From: Candolleomyces eurysporus | Taxonomy: Eukaryota; Basidiomycota; Agaricomycetes; Agaricales; Psathyrellaceae | Reading direction: 5' to 3' | DNA: 64,000 bases | Assembly: GCA_027579435.1 (NCBI GenBank) | Contig: JANBPK010000854.1 | Coordinates: forward strand, 1 to 64,000 | Shown here: one piece after another, positions 31,863 through 43,136 of the stretch | Numbering within the stretch: the stretch's first letter is position 1 | Layout: every line of letters starts with the position of its first letter | The notes under the pieces: model-generated | Seen by the model: the letters and a program-made list of their open reading frames with translations, nothing else | Databases searched by the model: none | What the model was told of the DNA's origin: nothing | Made by a program: the position numbers and the translations under genes

Positions 31863-32384
31863 AGTCCGGGGGATTATAATTTGAGATTGCCGATCCAATG
31901 TGTTCTTCGTTACAATTTCTTCCTACTCAATTTACCGACGCTTCTGTATAGGAGCCTAAATTTCAGGGATAGTGATGCGGAACTCGATCTTTGCCGCCTT
32001 TGATCCCACCATGAGGACTGTCTACAGAAATCGCAGTGTCAACATGAAAGGCTGTTTAAGACGGGGGATGTGATGAAATTTCTGCAGACTTGCCTCACCT
32101 TCGATGATCCATCCGTATGAATAAACGAGTAGGTATTCCTTGGTATCTTTACTCATCGATTCGCCGACCCTATAAATGAACTTGCGTCTTCACTCCCTTT
32201 GATTACCGTCCCACATCACTGGCTAACACTAAGCTGACTACTCGGGCTGCTACTCCCTTCAGGATGCGGTGATGATAGTGTTGGCTGCGGCGTCCGCTGT
32301 GGAGGGTGCGCATGGTAGGAACAGTTGGCTAGTTTATTTAAATACGTTGCCGGATGATAAAGTTCGGTATGACATTGTACTATG
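31863..32384. repeat. CC to NLR spacer, duplicated at 35570-35975
   Basis: No gene. The stretch (for example TAGGTATTCCTTGGTATCTTTACT, GTCTTCACTCCCTTTGA, TACATCACTnGCT) recurs in order at 35570-35975 between CC-E and NLR4, so CC + spacer + NLR was copied as one block. Confidence 0.65.
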
Positions 32385-34490
32385 CTATTCAACATCCTGG
32401 CGAACAAGCTTGAATGTGTCCATGACCCCTGGCCCATGTCCCCAACTAATTGAGCAAGTCATCAGAAGCCCCTCCAGTTTCTGAAACTGCTTTTCTTGCT
32501 TCTCAAGGATATCCCTCAATCCTTGAACAAGATGATCAAAAGCGGGCACCGGACGATGTGCAGAGACTTGTTCCAGATACATGGACAATTGATATGGAAA
32601 AGAGGGAGAGCTCATGAAGTGATTGGTGAAGAACTCTGGATCCAGGAAGTGCCGGAAGCATGCGTCCACCGAAAATCGAAGATGCGAGAGTACGTCTTCG
32701 ACGAGGGTTGTACAAACGGAAAATTGCTTGCCGCTGACAATAAGGTTTGCAGTCGGATGGTACAAATTGTTGATGGATCGCAAAAAGCTACTATGAGACA
32801 GAAAACTCCGAACGAAGCAAGCTGTGAGATCAGTTGCAAGCAACGCCTGGAGCTGTGATGATAGGTCAGCGTCTGCGATGGGCTTCCATTGCCGCCAAAG
32901 ACTCGCCCAATTCTGCAGGGAAAATCTGACGTGTTCCTCGCAGACCTGACCATCCATGGTTATCGCCGACATTGCCTTTAAACAACCTGCGAGCACCCTG
33001 CTGAAACCCTTTTGGACGTTGATTGTGATGTCTGGCAAGGGTTGAGACTGATCCCTTAAGAATTCGGCAAACGAAGAATGATAAGAAAAGAGTGATTCGC
33101 CGGAGCTTCTAGTATCGTCGCCGGACAGGCGTATCACAGCGTGGAGAGATCGGAGGGCCTTGATTCCACGACCAGGTGGTCTCCCAGAGAGGCGATCGAG
33201 GATGTTGAGAACAGCGTGGACGCTTTCGTAGAAGTAAGTTCCAGTCGCCAGTATCTCTTCGAGTACCCTGACCATGGTAGCCCGGTTTGCTTGGGGGCAT
33301 GACTGTAAGATTTGGCGGTAGAGTTCGTGAAGGGAGGAAAAAGGAGTCGACTGGGTGAGGTCTTGAGTGGAATTAAACCTGGCGTCGAGAATATCTTGCA
33401 GTCGTTGTCGGGGATCGTCGTATGGATCGTCGATGTGACGGATAACGGTGGCAGCGTATAGCATGTGCCCGCCTGCTCTCCCCAAGAAGTCTTTCACGGT
33501 ATCTTCCCCTGGCCACTCTTCGTCGTCACCCGGTTGTGGTTCCAAGTGCTCTGCGATTCGAGTAAGTTCATCCCTGACGAATTTCTCCACGTCCTTCATA
33601 TGATCTCCGACTTGGTAAAGGTCCAAGATCTCGGTGATGGGTTGAAACAACTTGGATCCAATGTGCTGCTTGATCCATGGTTCTGGCCGGCTGAGAATGA
33701 GGAAACATAGCGGGAGGTTGTGGGACTGGAGAGTGCGAATGAGCTCAAGCACGCGGACCTGAACACGTTCTTGATCCTCCGCGTATTGCTTTTCGACGCG
33801 CGACTCCTGGTCAGAGTTGATGCACTCGTCGAGTCCGTCGATAATAACCAGGCGATGCGGCATCTTGTCTAGCTCGCCGAGGGATTTGAACGGCTCGACA
33901 ATGAGCTTCATCACCTGAACTTCGAGCGCTTTGTTGAGGACCATGGGATTTTGCTTCACCGCTGCTTCGATGTGAGGAGCGAGCTCGGGGATGGATATGG
34001 TGAGCTGATACGCCAGGGTAATGATGAAGTGCTTAGGGCTGTTGCGCTCGGGGGATGTCCTCCAGAAGAAGAATGTGGCTCCAATTGGGTTGAAGTCCAG
34101 GTCTGTACGGCTCTCCATGTTCTTCGACACCGTCCCTGAAACAGCAGTCTTTCCATAACCTGCAGGGGCATGAACCCACATGATCTTCTTCTCCGGTGGT
34201 ACCTCGAACCCATACCAACCCTCTATCCGGCATATGACGAGCTCGCGAGTACCTTCGTGGCACAGAGGCGGTGGGTATCGTTCTTCAGAGTCGTGCATGG
34301 CACTAGTCGCTGAGTGCTTGTGTAGGTATTGCAGCGCTGCAGGACGACAACAGCAATATCGTTCATCCACCCTTCCTCAGTACGGGAGCTGTCACTTACC
34401 ATCACCGTCCGACACGTATGTACTCAAGTTGAAGGTGGTGTTGTTTGCTTCGAAGTTTCTAGCGTTATTGAAGTAGGAAACACTTGACAT
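32385..34490 (-). CDS. NLR3: STAND/NACHT NTPase
   Basis: Two exons, 34400-34490 and 32385-34336, about 680 residues with an intact frame. Exon 1 encodes SSVSYFNNARNFEANNTTFN and YVSDGD. Exon 2 begins ALQYLHKHSATSAMHDSEER. The NACHT domain has HAPAGYGKTAVSG, RLVIIDGLDEC and LCFLILSRPEPWI. The C-terminal helical region carries FSYHSSFAEFLRD, HVRFSLQNWASLWRQW, LYHPTANLIVSGK and a final FKLVRQDVE. No repeat domain. The protein is probably a cytosolic nucleotide switch; the missing C-terminal repeats mean the ligand-sensing part would have to be the helical region. Its promoter contains a perfect hairpin (34592-34620). Confidence 0.9.
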
Positions 34491-34591
34491 GGTGGTCATA
34501 GGTGGAAGAGATTTAGGATCGACGAAATCAAGCACCCGGTTCCAACTTGAGTTCGGTGTTTGAAACCAGTGATCTGCGCCGGCAAGCCCAA

Positions 34592-34620
34592 GCACTGCTC
34601 GAGCCGAGCTCGAGCAGTGC
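34592..34620. repeat. 13-bp perfect inverted repeat, 3-base loop, upstream of NLR3
   Basis: GCACTGCTCGAGC, CGA, GCTCGAGCAGTGC: a perfect palindromic stem about 100 bases upstream of the NLR3 start codon. It could be a dimeric transcription-factor site or a small hairpin. The paralogous flank upstream of NLR4 does not keep it. Confidence 0.6.
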
Positions 34621-34689
34621 AACGTTCACCACTCGGAGTGCGGAAATAGAGTCAGGGTAAATTGGATTTGGATTCATTGACAACTGCTA

Positions 34690-35265
34690 GTAACCTTACG
34701 CCAATAATCCTTACAAAAAAGCGGAAGACCTGCCTTGGATGGACGCACTACGCCAACCTCGATAAACATTGTTGGAACACTCTTTTTGAGTAAGTAGTAG
34801 AACCCCATAGGGGCAAAATGCTACATTTTGAGAGAAGAAGAGGCGGAAGTGGTGACCAAAATCCTAGACTCGGAAAGGAAGGGGACCACGAAGGTGCAGG
34901 CAGCGTAAACGGAAAGCCATGATGACAGAAGCTGACCTTGACGTGGGATGTAAGCCACAGCAGGCCGGAGAAAAAGTCAATGTACGACCCGGAGCGATGA
35001 AACTGGCGACGCATTGTCGCCCTATTTGCATGTCGCTCAATGACGAAGAGCTTTACGAGTTGACGCGCTCCTTGGAGGAAAATAATCCCTTGTTCTTCCT
35101 CGAGTTCTTTCAAGGCTGCTGGTGCTTTTTGTGCTCATACGTGAACTGGTGCGTTCGAGAACGGCAGTCGGAGCATGTGGGGAGGTGCCATCGGTGGAAC
35201 ATTTCTGCGGTGTGAGGAGGCTTCCATGACGTTTATAATGTTCCGGTTTGTGGGCTCATTGCGAT
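34690..35265 (-). pseudogene. duplicated 3' end of the small membrane protein gene
   Basis: Matches 38760-39540 in order: TTGTTGGAnCAnTCT, TTTTGAGTAAGTAG, ATGCTACATTTTGAGAGAAG, then the last exon of the gene at 39340. The minus strand here gives MEASSHRRNV, parallel to MEASSFRKNVSADG of the intact gene, and ends near KERVNS, parallel to KKRVDS, but is interrupted by a stop (HV*AQ) and lacks the upstream exons. A dead fragment carried by an NLR duplication. Confidence 0.7.
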
Positions 35266-35279
35266 GCTCCCTCCACTTG

Positions 35280-35580
35280 CTCATTGCCCGCAGAGGATCG
35301 AATCACAACTACAGAGTCTACGATACGGCGATGACGGGGTGAAGATGTGTCTTCCACTCTCGCTGATTTCCAAGGCCACCACATTTCCAAGGTTCGCATT
35401 CGTGTGTTTGCTGGGTACATCGCATTCTCCGGGGATACACAGCTATTGGGGGTTGTCATCAAAAACGTTCCTGCGCATGAGGTCCGAGCTATTCTAATTC
35501 GCAAGATTTATGATCTAATAATTTTCTCGTTGCTCCTACTTAATTTCACAGACACTTCTGTATGGCTGTCGATATGATAG
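35280..35580 (+). pseudogene. CC-E relic (last exons only)
   Basis: Starts with RIESQLQSLRYGDDGVKMC, the penultimate-exon signature of CC-A to CC-D (RIESQLQNLRYGDDGMRMC), then a frameshifted SLADFQGHHISKVRIRVFAG and a fused remnant of the last exon (GCTATTGGGGGTTGT, GTTCCTGCGCATGA). The rest of the gene is missing. It is joined directly to the small-membrane-protein fragment on its left and leads into the CC-NLR spacer on its right. Confidence 0.75.
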
Positions 35581-35976
35581 ACAAAAGAGCTCAAATTTCA
35601 GATATTCCGAGTGACGCACCCATGGAGGCTGTCTACGGAGATCTCCTGAGTTACAGTGTCACACAAAAACTTGAAGGTATGCTGGAGAGGGGGATGTAAT
35701 AAATTCCAGACTTGTCTAACCTTCGATGACCGATCCGTTCGAGGGGACGACTAGGTGTTCCTTGGTATCTTTACTTGTCCGCTGCCAAACCAACAAGCAA
35801 CCCTGCGCCTTCACTTCCTTTGACTACCAGTCTACATCACTCGCTCGTACTAAGTTGACTACTCGAACTGATGTTCCCTTGGGATTTGTTTTTGTGCCTT
35901 GGCTTAATAAGAAATGTTTGCTGTTTTATTCAATACATTGTTGGACGCAAGAGCTTGGTAAAACACTTTTCCTATA

Positions 35977-38085
35977 CTATTTGGCATCCTGACGAACAAG
36001 TTTGAACATGTCCCTAGCCAGCTGCCCACTTTCCCCGTCTACCATAGTCTGCTCAACCTCCTCCTCGAGTTCCTTGAAGAGCTTTTCATTTTTCTCGAGA
36101 AGGCCCCTCAAAGCTTGAACAACATTGTCGAAAGCGGGCACTGGATGATGTTTCGAGATTTCTCCCATATAGAAACATAAGCAAGTTGAAAAAAAAGACA
36201 AGTTTTATGTGATGCCGAGTGAGCCACTCTGGATTTAGGACATGCCGGAAGCATGCATCCACTGAAGATCGAAGATGCGAGAGGAGGTCTTCGACGAGGG
36301 TTGTATAAGCATAATATTGAGTGTTGCGGACGATGAAGTTTCGAGTCGGATGGTACAAATCGGGGAGGCAATACAGCAAACCGTTGATAGTCACATTGCC
36401 CATTACACTCTGAACAAAGCAAGCTGTGAGATCAGTTGCGAGCAATGCCTTGAGGTGTGATGATGGGTCAGCGTCTGTGCTGGGTCTCCATCGCATCCAA
36501 AGACTCGACCAACGATCCAGCGAAAAGCTGACGTGTTCCTCGCAGACCTGACCATCCATGGTTATCGCCGACAATGCCGTTAAACAACCCGCAAGCACCC
36601 TGCTGAAACCCTTCTGAACATTGATTGTCACATCTGGCAAGGGTTGAGGCTGATCCTTCAAGAATTCGGCAAATGAAGAATGGTATAAAAAGAGTGAATA
36701 TCTTCTGCTTTCAGCAGCGTTGTTGGACAGGCGTATCACAGCGTGAAGAGGTCGGAGGGCCTTGGTTCCATGACCAGGTGGTTGCCCGGAGAGTCGATCA
36801 AGAATGTTGAAAGCAGCGTGGACCTGCTCTCCGTACTGGAATTCATCTTCAGCCGCCAGTAATTCCTCAAGTACCCTAATCATGGTGAGCTGATTTTTCG
36901 GGGGGCATGACCGTAAGATTTGGCGGTAGAGTTCGTGAAGGGAGGAGAAGGGAGTCGAGTGGGTGAGGTCTTGAGTGGAATAAAACTCGCTGTTGAGAAT
37001 ATCTTGCAGTAGTTGGCGTGGATTGTCGTATGGGTCGTCGATGTGGCGGATAACGGTGGCGGCGTAGAGCATATGGCCGCCGGTTTTCCACAAGAAGTCC
37101 TCCACGATATCTTCCCCAGGCCACTCTTTGTCGCCACCTGGCTGTGGGTCCAAGCTATCTGCGATACGAGCTAGTTCATCCCTGACGAATTTCTCCACGT
37201 CCTTCATATGATCTCCGACTTGGTAAAGGTCCAAGGTTTCCGTGATGGGTTGAAAGGACCTGGATTCGATGTGCCGCTTGATCCATGGTTCTGGCCTGCT
37301 GAGAATGAGGAAACAAAGGGGGAGGTCGTGCGAATGGAGAGTGCGAATGAGTTCGAGGACCCGGACCTGAACGCGTTCCTGATCTTCCGCGTACTGCTTC
37401 TTGACACGCGACTGCTGGTCCGAGTTGATGCACTCGTCGAGTCCGTCGATAATAACCAGGCGATGCGGCATAATGCCGATCCCGCCGAGGGATTTGAACG
37501 GCTCGACAATGAGCTTCATGAGCTGAAATTCGAGCGCTTTGTTGAGGACCATTGGATTTCGCTTCACCGCCGATTCGATGTGAGGAGCGAGCTCGGGGAT
37601 GGATATGGTGAACTGATACGCCAGGGTGATGATGAAGCGCGCAGGGCTGTTGCGCTCGGGAGACGTCCTCCAGAAGAAGAACGTAGCTCCGACGGGGTTG
37701 AAGTCTAGGTCCGTACGGCTCTCCATCTTCTTCGACACCGTCCCTGCAACAGCAGTCTTGCCGTAGCCTGCAGGGGCATGGACCCACATAATCTTCTTCT
37801 CCGGTGGGGTTTCGAACCCATACCACCCCTCGATCCGAGATATGACGACGTCGCGAGTGCCTTCGTGGCACAGAGGTGGAGGATATCGCTCTTCCGAGTC
37901 GTGCATGGCACTTGTAGCCGAGTGCTTGTGCAGATATTGGAGCGCTGATCGTCAGAAAGCTGTCAGTTTGGTGCGCGCACTGAACCTGACGCAGCTATTC
38001 ACTTACCATCGCCTTCCGAGATGCAGTTGTTGACCGTTAGCTTGTTGATAGCAAAGTCCCTGGAGTTGGCAAAGTACGATGACAT
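35977..38085 (-). CDS. NLR4: STAND/NACHT NTPase with one homopolymer frame break
   Basis: Exon 1 (38007-38085) encodes SSYFANSRDFAINKLTVNN and ISEGD; exon 2 starts at 37944 with ALQYLHKHSATSAMHDSEER. NACHT motifs: HAPAGYGKTAVAG, RLVIIDGLDEC, LCFLILSRPEPWI. C-terminal markers: LFLYHSSFAEFLKD, DLYHPTRNFIVRN, VEDLLSHLRSSVDA. The frame breaks at an 8-base A run on plus (36189-36196): upstream is WLTRHHIKL, and after removing one base it continues STCLCFYMGEISKHHPVPAF to LARDMFKLVRQDAK. With seven bases the whole chain, about 675-680 residues, would be continuous. Most likely a sequencing error; if real, only the last ~70 residues are lost. Confidence 0.78.
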
Positions 38086-39339
38086 GGGTATGATATGCAG
38101 CAGAGTTCGAGATAGATATCAATGAGATCAAACCCCAGCTGACCTGCTCACGCAGTCGCGCGCCGGACGCTTCATCGGCTGCCTTCCGACTCCGCTCCGA
38201 GTCCGGAAGCGCTCTCAGATGCTCTTTCGTTCCTCCCAGAGCCCCTCCTCTTTTTCATCCTCTATGGAGTCGTATTCTGGCGCCAGGGCTTTCACAATCA
38301 TCCATTTGTGGTCAATCACTGCGTTCTCAGTGGATATCGCATGAACATTGCCAATACTTGACATAATACAAGCAGTCGATCCCCTCCGGCGCTTGTCATA
38401 CCCGTCCAGGAAACTCAAAACTCACCCCCGAACCTCATAGCACTATCTATTATTTTGCTGGAATAGTGAGCTGTCTTCTACGGTGTCGCCTAGCTTCAAA
38501 ATCAATCGAACGGTAGGGTTGCAAGTATGGACTCCTGCATGAGAGCTTTGACTCTATTCCAACCTATTGCTAGCTTTGAACAACTCTCAATTGGCTTATA
38601 CCATGTGTCTCAACGTTTTCTCAACCGCTGTGTCGATGCGCTCAAGCCTGAGTGATCCACGCTGGCAAGCTTGAGGTTTCGGCACCGCTCAAGCACAGGT
38701 TTAACACTCCACTCGGCCTGAGTGGGAGCGCGGAAATGGAGTGGGAGTGAAAGTAACTTAGATTTGGGTTCACTGACTATTGCTTGTAGCCCTACGCTAA
38801 GATCTGGCCCCGTTCCTCACACTTTGGATGGACGCGCTACACCGACAGGCTTGATATACATTGTTGGAGCAGTCTGTTTGAGTAAGTAGAGGGAGGAAAA
38901 GAGGATACTGTAAAAAAAAGAGAAAGCAGATGGCTAGTAACATAGAACCAGATATCAAAGGAGACGGAGAAAGAGGGGAATGTCCAATCGATGACGACCA
39001 TAACGATAAATACAGAAAACGAAGCAGGCCCAGAACTGCAGCTAGACAGCAAGAATATGGGAGCGTGAATGTGCGATAGAAATTCGAGGAACGACGATGA
39101 TGCTACATTTTGAGAGAAGAAGAGGCAGAAGAGGCGACCAAAACCCTAGGTTCAAAAAGAGAGCGGACGATAGCAGTGCCGGCAGCGAATTTGGAATGCC
39201 ATGGTGACAGAACAGCGCTAAGCTTGACGTGGGACGTGAACCACGGCGGGCCTGAGAGAACGAACATGTACGACCTCCAGCGATGAAACTGGTGAGATAT
39301 CGTTGCGGTGTTTGCAAGGCGCTTGATGCCGAAACAGCT
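38086..39339. other. spacer with block duplicated at 34600-35270
   Basis: The left part (38086-38600) has a near-palindrome (38185-38215) and a 67-codon minus-strand frame (38215-38418) with no recognised similarity. From about 38700 to 39339 the sequence recurs at 34600-35060 (GCGGAAATnGAGT, GATTTGGnTTCA, TTTGAGAGAAGAAGAGGC). It includes the 3' flank of the small membrane protein gene. No convincing gene. Confidence 0.5.
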
Positions 39340-40044
39340 TTACGAGTCGACACGCTTTTTGGAGAAAAACCCCTTTTTCTTCTTCTTTTCGAGGCTGCTT
39401 GTGCTGTTGGTGCTCATATGTGAACTAGTGCGTTCGATGCGTTCGAGGACGGGAGTAGAAGCGTGTTGGGAAGTGCCATCTGCTGAAACATTTTTGCGGA
39501 ATGAGGAAGCTTCCATGACATTTATAATGCCCCTGTTTGTAGGTTTCATTGTGATCCAAAGTGGGCGCGAATGAACGTGGAAGGAGCGGGAGGGTGAGCG
39601 ACAGGAAGTGAATAGAAACTAGAAACGTACCGCTGTGTTGCGTCCACGTAGTCCTGCCTGTCGAATCTCTTGTCTGAGCGCATCGAGACGCCTGTTGCAG
39701 AGACGTCAAGACCCCTGGCTTTGAGGCTGTAAAGGAAACCAAGGAACGAGAAGAGTCGTTATTTATTCGCCCAGGATGATAGCGATGATGGCGCACCTCT
39801 CTTTCGTGCTCGCAACTCCAGCGTCAATGGATTTTGAAGCCAACATAACGCCATAGATGACGGCTCCAACTACGCCAACGAACTAATACATGGTTTGTTG
39901 AGGTTCGCAAGGTTAATCTTGAGTCTGGCTTATGGCAGGGATGGAGGACAACGTACGATGACGAACACAACGAGATCGGAGCTAGCATACGTGTAAGCGG
40001 TAAAGCCCAGAGCTGGTTGATGATTTGTGGACTTACAAGGCCAT
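39340..40044 (-). CDS. small single-pass membrane protein with Lys-rich tail
   Basis: Read from splice sites: exon 1 40037-40044 (ATGGCCTT, 8 coding bases), exon 2 39957-39981, exon 3 39797-39882, then two further exons ending at TAA 39340-39342. The protein, about 140 residues, starts MAFSDLVVFVIFVGVVGAVI (one N-terminal helix), continues SIDAGVASTKESLKARGLDV, RSDKRFDRQDYVDATQRG, MEASSFRKNVSADGTSQH, and ends KKKKKGFFSKKRVDS. Each junction is GT-AG and keeps frame, and the last exon is duplicated at 35.1 kb. I do not know the function; the helix plus soluble tail suggests an organelle- or ER-anchored protein. It separates minus-strand NLRs (left) from plus-strand NLRs (right). Confidence 0.7.
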
Positions 40045-40393
40045 CACCGGTTGATTTCGAGGAATAAACGATCCCAACACTGGATCTGTTCCAAACGTAT
40101 GTAGCGCAGAGAAGAAGAGAAAAAGGAGAAAGTGGAAAGAGAGAATGAGAATGCTAGATGAGAGAAGAGAAGCAAAGTTTTAGGTGCCGTTCACGATCAA
40201 AAATGGACAGGCACGTAACCATTTGTGTGTGTCGGTTTTGGAGCGAAATGCCAATGCGGTGCACAGCCGTGGCAATGACCTCACCATTTTGCCCGCGTTT
40301 GACTCACAAGCCGTCGCTTCCTTTTCGGGTCGCACTCGGCGTACAGGCCCCCGGCTTGCCAGACCGACCGACATCTATCTGTATCCCTTCCAC

Positions 40394-42075
40394 CATGTCC
40401 AATTCATCCTACTTGTATATTTCTCTGTCAAAAACCTAACGTTCAACAACTACAGCTCCGACGGTCAGTTTATCGCCGAACTGAAGCCGCGCAGACATTG
40501 AAGTGATAAATTGATCATTGATTAGCGCGTCCTACGCAAACACTTGGCCACCGGCGCCATGCCCAAGTCAAAAGATCGGTCACGAAAATACTCGGGAGAT
40601 GACTATAGGCCCTTGTATGGGCTCTGCACTCCTCCGTAGAAGCTCATTCCTCGTAGAACTGCTGTGGCTGGGACAGTTTAGAAGGTCATGCGGACCGAAA
40701 TTTAACTTACATTCTTCTTCCGGAGGACATTGCAACAGTCCCGCACGCTTCATCATCGCCTTGGCGTACCAACTCATATCAATCCCCGAGCTCGGTCCTC
40801 GCATCCAAGCGGTGGTGAAGCGAAATCTCATGGTTCTCGACTCGAATTCAGCCGAGCCGTTCAAATTATTTGGCGAGAGAAAACATGCCTAATCCACTAA
40901 TTATCGCCGTTGGTCTCGACGAGTGCATCCACCCGGACCAGGAGTCGCGTGTCGAGAAGCAGTTTTCAGAAGACCAAGAGCGCATTCAAATCAGCGTCCT
41001 CGATCTCATTTACACTCTCCACTCCCAGAATCTTTCCCTATGCTTCTTCATTCTCAACAGGCCGAAGCCATGGATCAAGCGGCATATTTAGTTCGGATCA
41101 CTTCGATTCGTCACGGAGACCTTCGACCTCTAACCGGTCGGGGTTCATTTCACGGATATGAACAAAATCGTCCAGGACGAACTAGAGCCTGGGTCCACCG
41201 CCAACTGACGATGAACAGCGGCCCGGCAAAATTCTCGTTGAACATTCTGTCACGGTGAGGACAGGCAGCCACTGATATCCCTCACATTGATGCTTCGTAT
41301 GACGACCCACGTCGACGATCGCAAGACTTTCCGACCGTGCCCTTCCGTTCCACTCATGGTCCTGCGATGCCTTTTTTCTTTCTCCTCGAGCTCTATCTAC
41401 AGATTATACGGCCATGTCCTCTAGAGGACAGTGTTATCATGAGGGAGGTTTTTGAAAAACTCTTGGCAAGTTGAGACTTTTTCCCGCCGGGAATCGCGGG
41501 CCACTGCGCCACTTACACGCTTGACTGCATCTCAGGGCGAACTGCCGGGCGTGGAACCAAGGCCGTTCCATCCGTTCATGCTGTCATTTGCCTGGTGAAC
41601 AGTGGGGATTGCGCTCCCATCGCCTTGTTTTGACTTTTTTTCGTTCTTCATTTCACGAATGCCTGCTCTCGCAGGATGTCAAGCTTAATGCACAGAAAGT
41701 GCATCAGCAGGTTGCGAACGGGGTGCTCAAAGTCGTGCAAGCGGTAACGTTGGATGGTTGAGCTGACATATAACACCTCAAACTTTGCCTGGTGAATTGG
41801 TCAATTCTTTGGCTTGAATAGAACCTCGTTGAAGATGCCGACGCACCATCACACCCCAAGGCGCCACTTGCAGTTGATCTCACTGCTTTCTTCATCCAGA
41901 ATGTGACAGCTCCGAGTCAGAGGTGGCCAAAACTTTGTTTATAGAACGGCCCTCAGGATCTGCATCATCCGACTCAAAACTTTATCTTGCATGAGAAGTC
42001 ATTCACTGTTTATACATCCCTCCTCGAGGACATTGCCATGCCCCTTCGAGCTTCGGTAGAGGGAGCTTCCTGCAC
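40394..42075 (+). pseudogene. NLR relic 7, plus strand
   Basis: Degraded but nearly full-length NLR. Exon 1 remains as ATG 40394 (SNSSYLY) and, in another frame, NLTFNNYSSDG followed by a gtcagt donor. The acceptor ttgattag at about 40525 leads to a decayed ALQYLHKHSATSAMHD. NSPARFIIALAYQLISIPEL (40740) and LIIAVGLDECIHPDQESRVE (40900) match NACHT; LCFFILNRPKPWIKRHI keeps the SRPEPWI region. At 41950-42060 DLHHPTQNFILHEKSF and SLLEDIAMPLRASVEGASC match the C-terminal motifs. The P-loop is lost (a gap before 40700) and stops occur throughout. Confidence 0.8.
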
Positions 42076-42294
42076 CTCTTCCATCCCAAAAATCTCATCA
42101 ACCATTGCCAGCGTATCGTGTACGTCTCCCGTTTCGCGGATTTGATGAACATTTATTACGGTACCGGACTGCAGGGACGAAACGGTAACGCGTATAGGAG
42201 GGCTCATTGCCTAAATAAATATGCATAAAATACTCAGGAATTCGATTATCTTTTGCACTAAAAATCGATTTAATGGAATGCAAATCAATCTATT

Positions 42295-42636
42295 CTACGC
42301 CCTTATCTTAACACCAGCCTGAGCAGCAATGTAGGCCCAAATATTCTCAGTAGGCTCAGTGAGAACAAAGGCACTGTCAAGATCTTGATCAATGTGTTCG
42401 GCAGCAACAGCTAGAGGATTGTCCCCCAATGTCATACTCAAAGATTGAAATTGCTGGTTTGTGACCGTCGACACTATTGTGGACTTCTTCGTCCATTTCA
42501 AACGAATAAGCCAAATCACGAGGCAATTTAGGCAGAGAGAATGGTCAGATTTTTGAAAGAAGCGAGGGTCGAGTAATGCAAATTTCAAGAAAACTTGCGG
42601 AATGCCCTTGCCGCTGGTGGGCTGTAGCTGTGACAT
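42295..42636 (-). CDS. small hypothetical protein, 113 residues
   Basis: Uninterrupted frame from MSQLQPTSGKGIPQ to YIAAQAGVKIRA. The second half (DQDLDSAFVLTEPTENIWAY) has a protein-like composition; the middle (FLKFALLDPRFFQKSDHS and LCLNCLVIWLIRL) may be an intron read through or a hydrophobic segment. A TTTATAA element lies about 90 bases upstream. I do not recognise it; it sits between relic 7 and NLR5, so it could also be a decayed fragment. Confidence 0.35.
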   Translation of the reverse strand: MSQLQPTSGKGIPQVFLKFALLDPRFFQKSDHSLCLNCLVIWLIRLKWTKKSTIVSTVTNQQFQSLSMTLGDNPLAVAAEHIDQDLDSAFVLTEPTENIWAYIAAQAGVKIRA

Positions 42637-43136
42637 AGTTGTCGTGCTCAGAGCACTAGACGCGAGGCGAACGTGAAAACAACCTCACAACTTTGGTTTT
42701 TAAATGCAGATGCAGTTATAAATTCAACTCCTGTCATGTATATGCAGGTATCGACGGTTTGGGAAGGGTGCGACGGAGTATTGGCCGATTCTGGAGATGT
42801 AACGCCTATCGGCCGGCTAATTGCCTAATCCTATAGTGCGCAAAATGTAACGCCCCAAATCCCGTTGCATCCCTACAGTCCAGTCCAGTATGGCTCAAGT
42901 CCATGCCAGTGAATATCCTCTACACCCTTTTGACAACCTCGATAAAAAAGNAAGACTGCACCCTGAGTCTCTGTATGTCTAGAAGGACATTGCATCGAGA
43001 AGAGGTTCGAGAAGCGCGCGATTAGCGCTCATGTCAGGTCACATTTTAGTTCACACGAAGTTGTGACCGTCTCACCGGACGGTCACGACTGAGCGCTCGA
43101 TGTTATCGATCCTTATCTTGTCCGCGTATCACCACA
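42637..43136. other. NLR5 upstream region
   Basis: About 500 bases without a recognisable gene, presumably the NLR5 promoter. A palindrome-like TTGTGACCGTCTCACCGGAC with GGTCACGA follows at about 43060-43090. No clear TATA element near the ATG. Confidence 0.35.

Noticed and set aside
38215..38418. 67-codon minus-strand frame (SFLDGYDKRRRGS, EDEKEEGLWEERKS)
   Set aside because: Plausible composition but no recognisable family, no partner exon that joins in phase, and it lies in NLR4's upstream flank.
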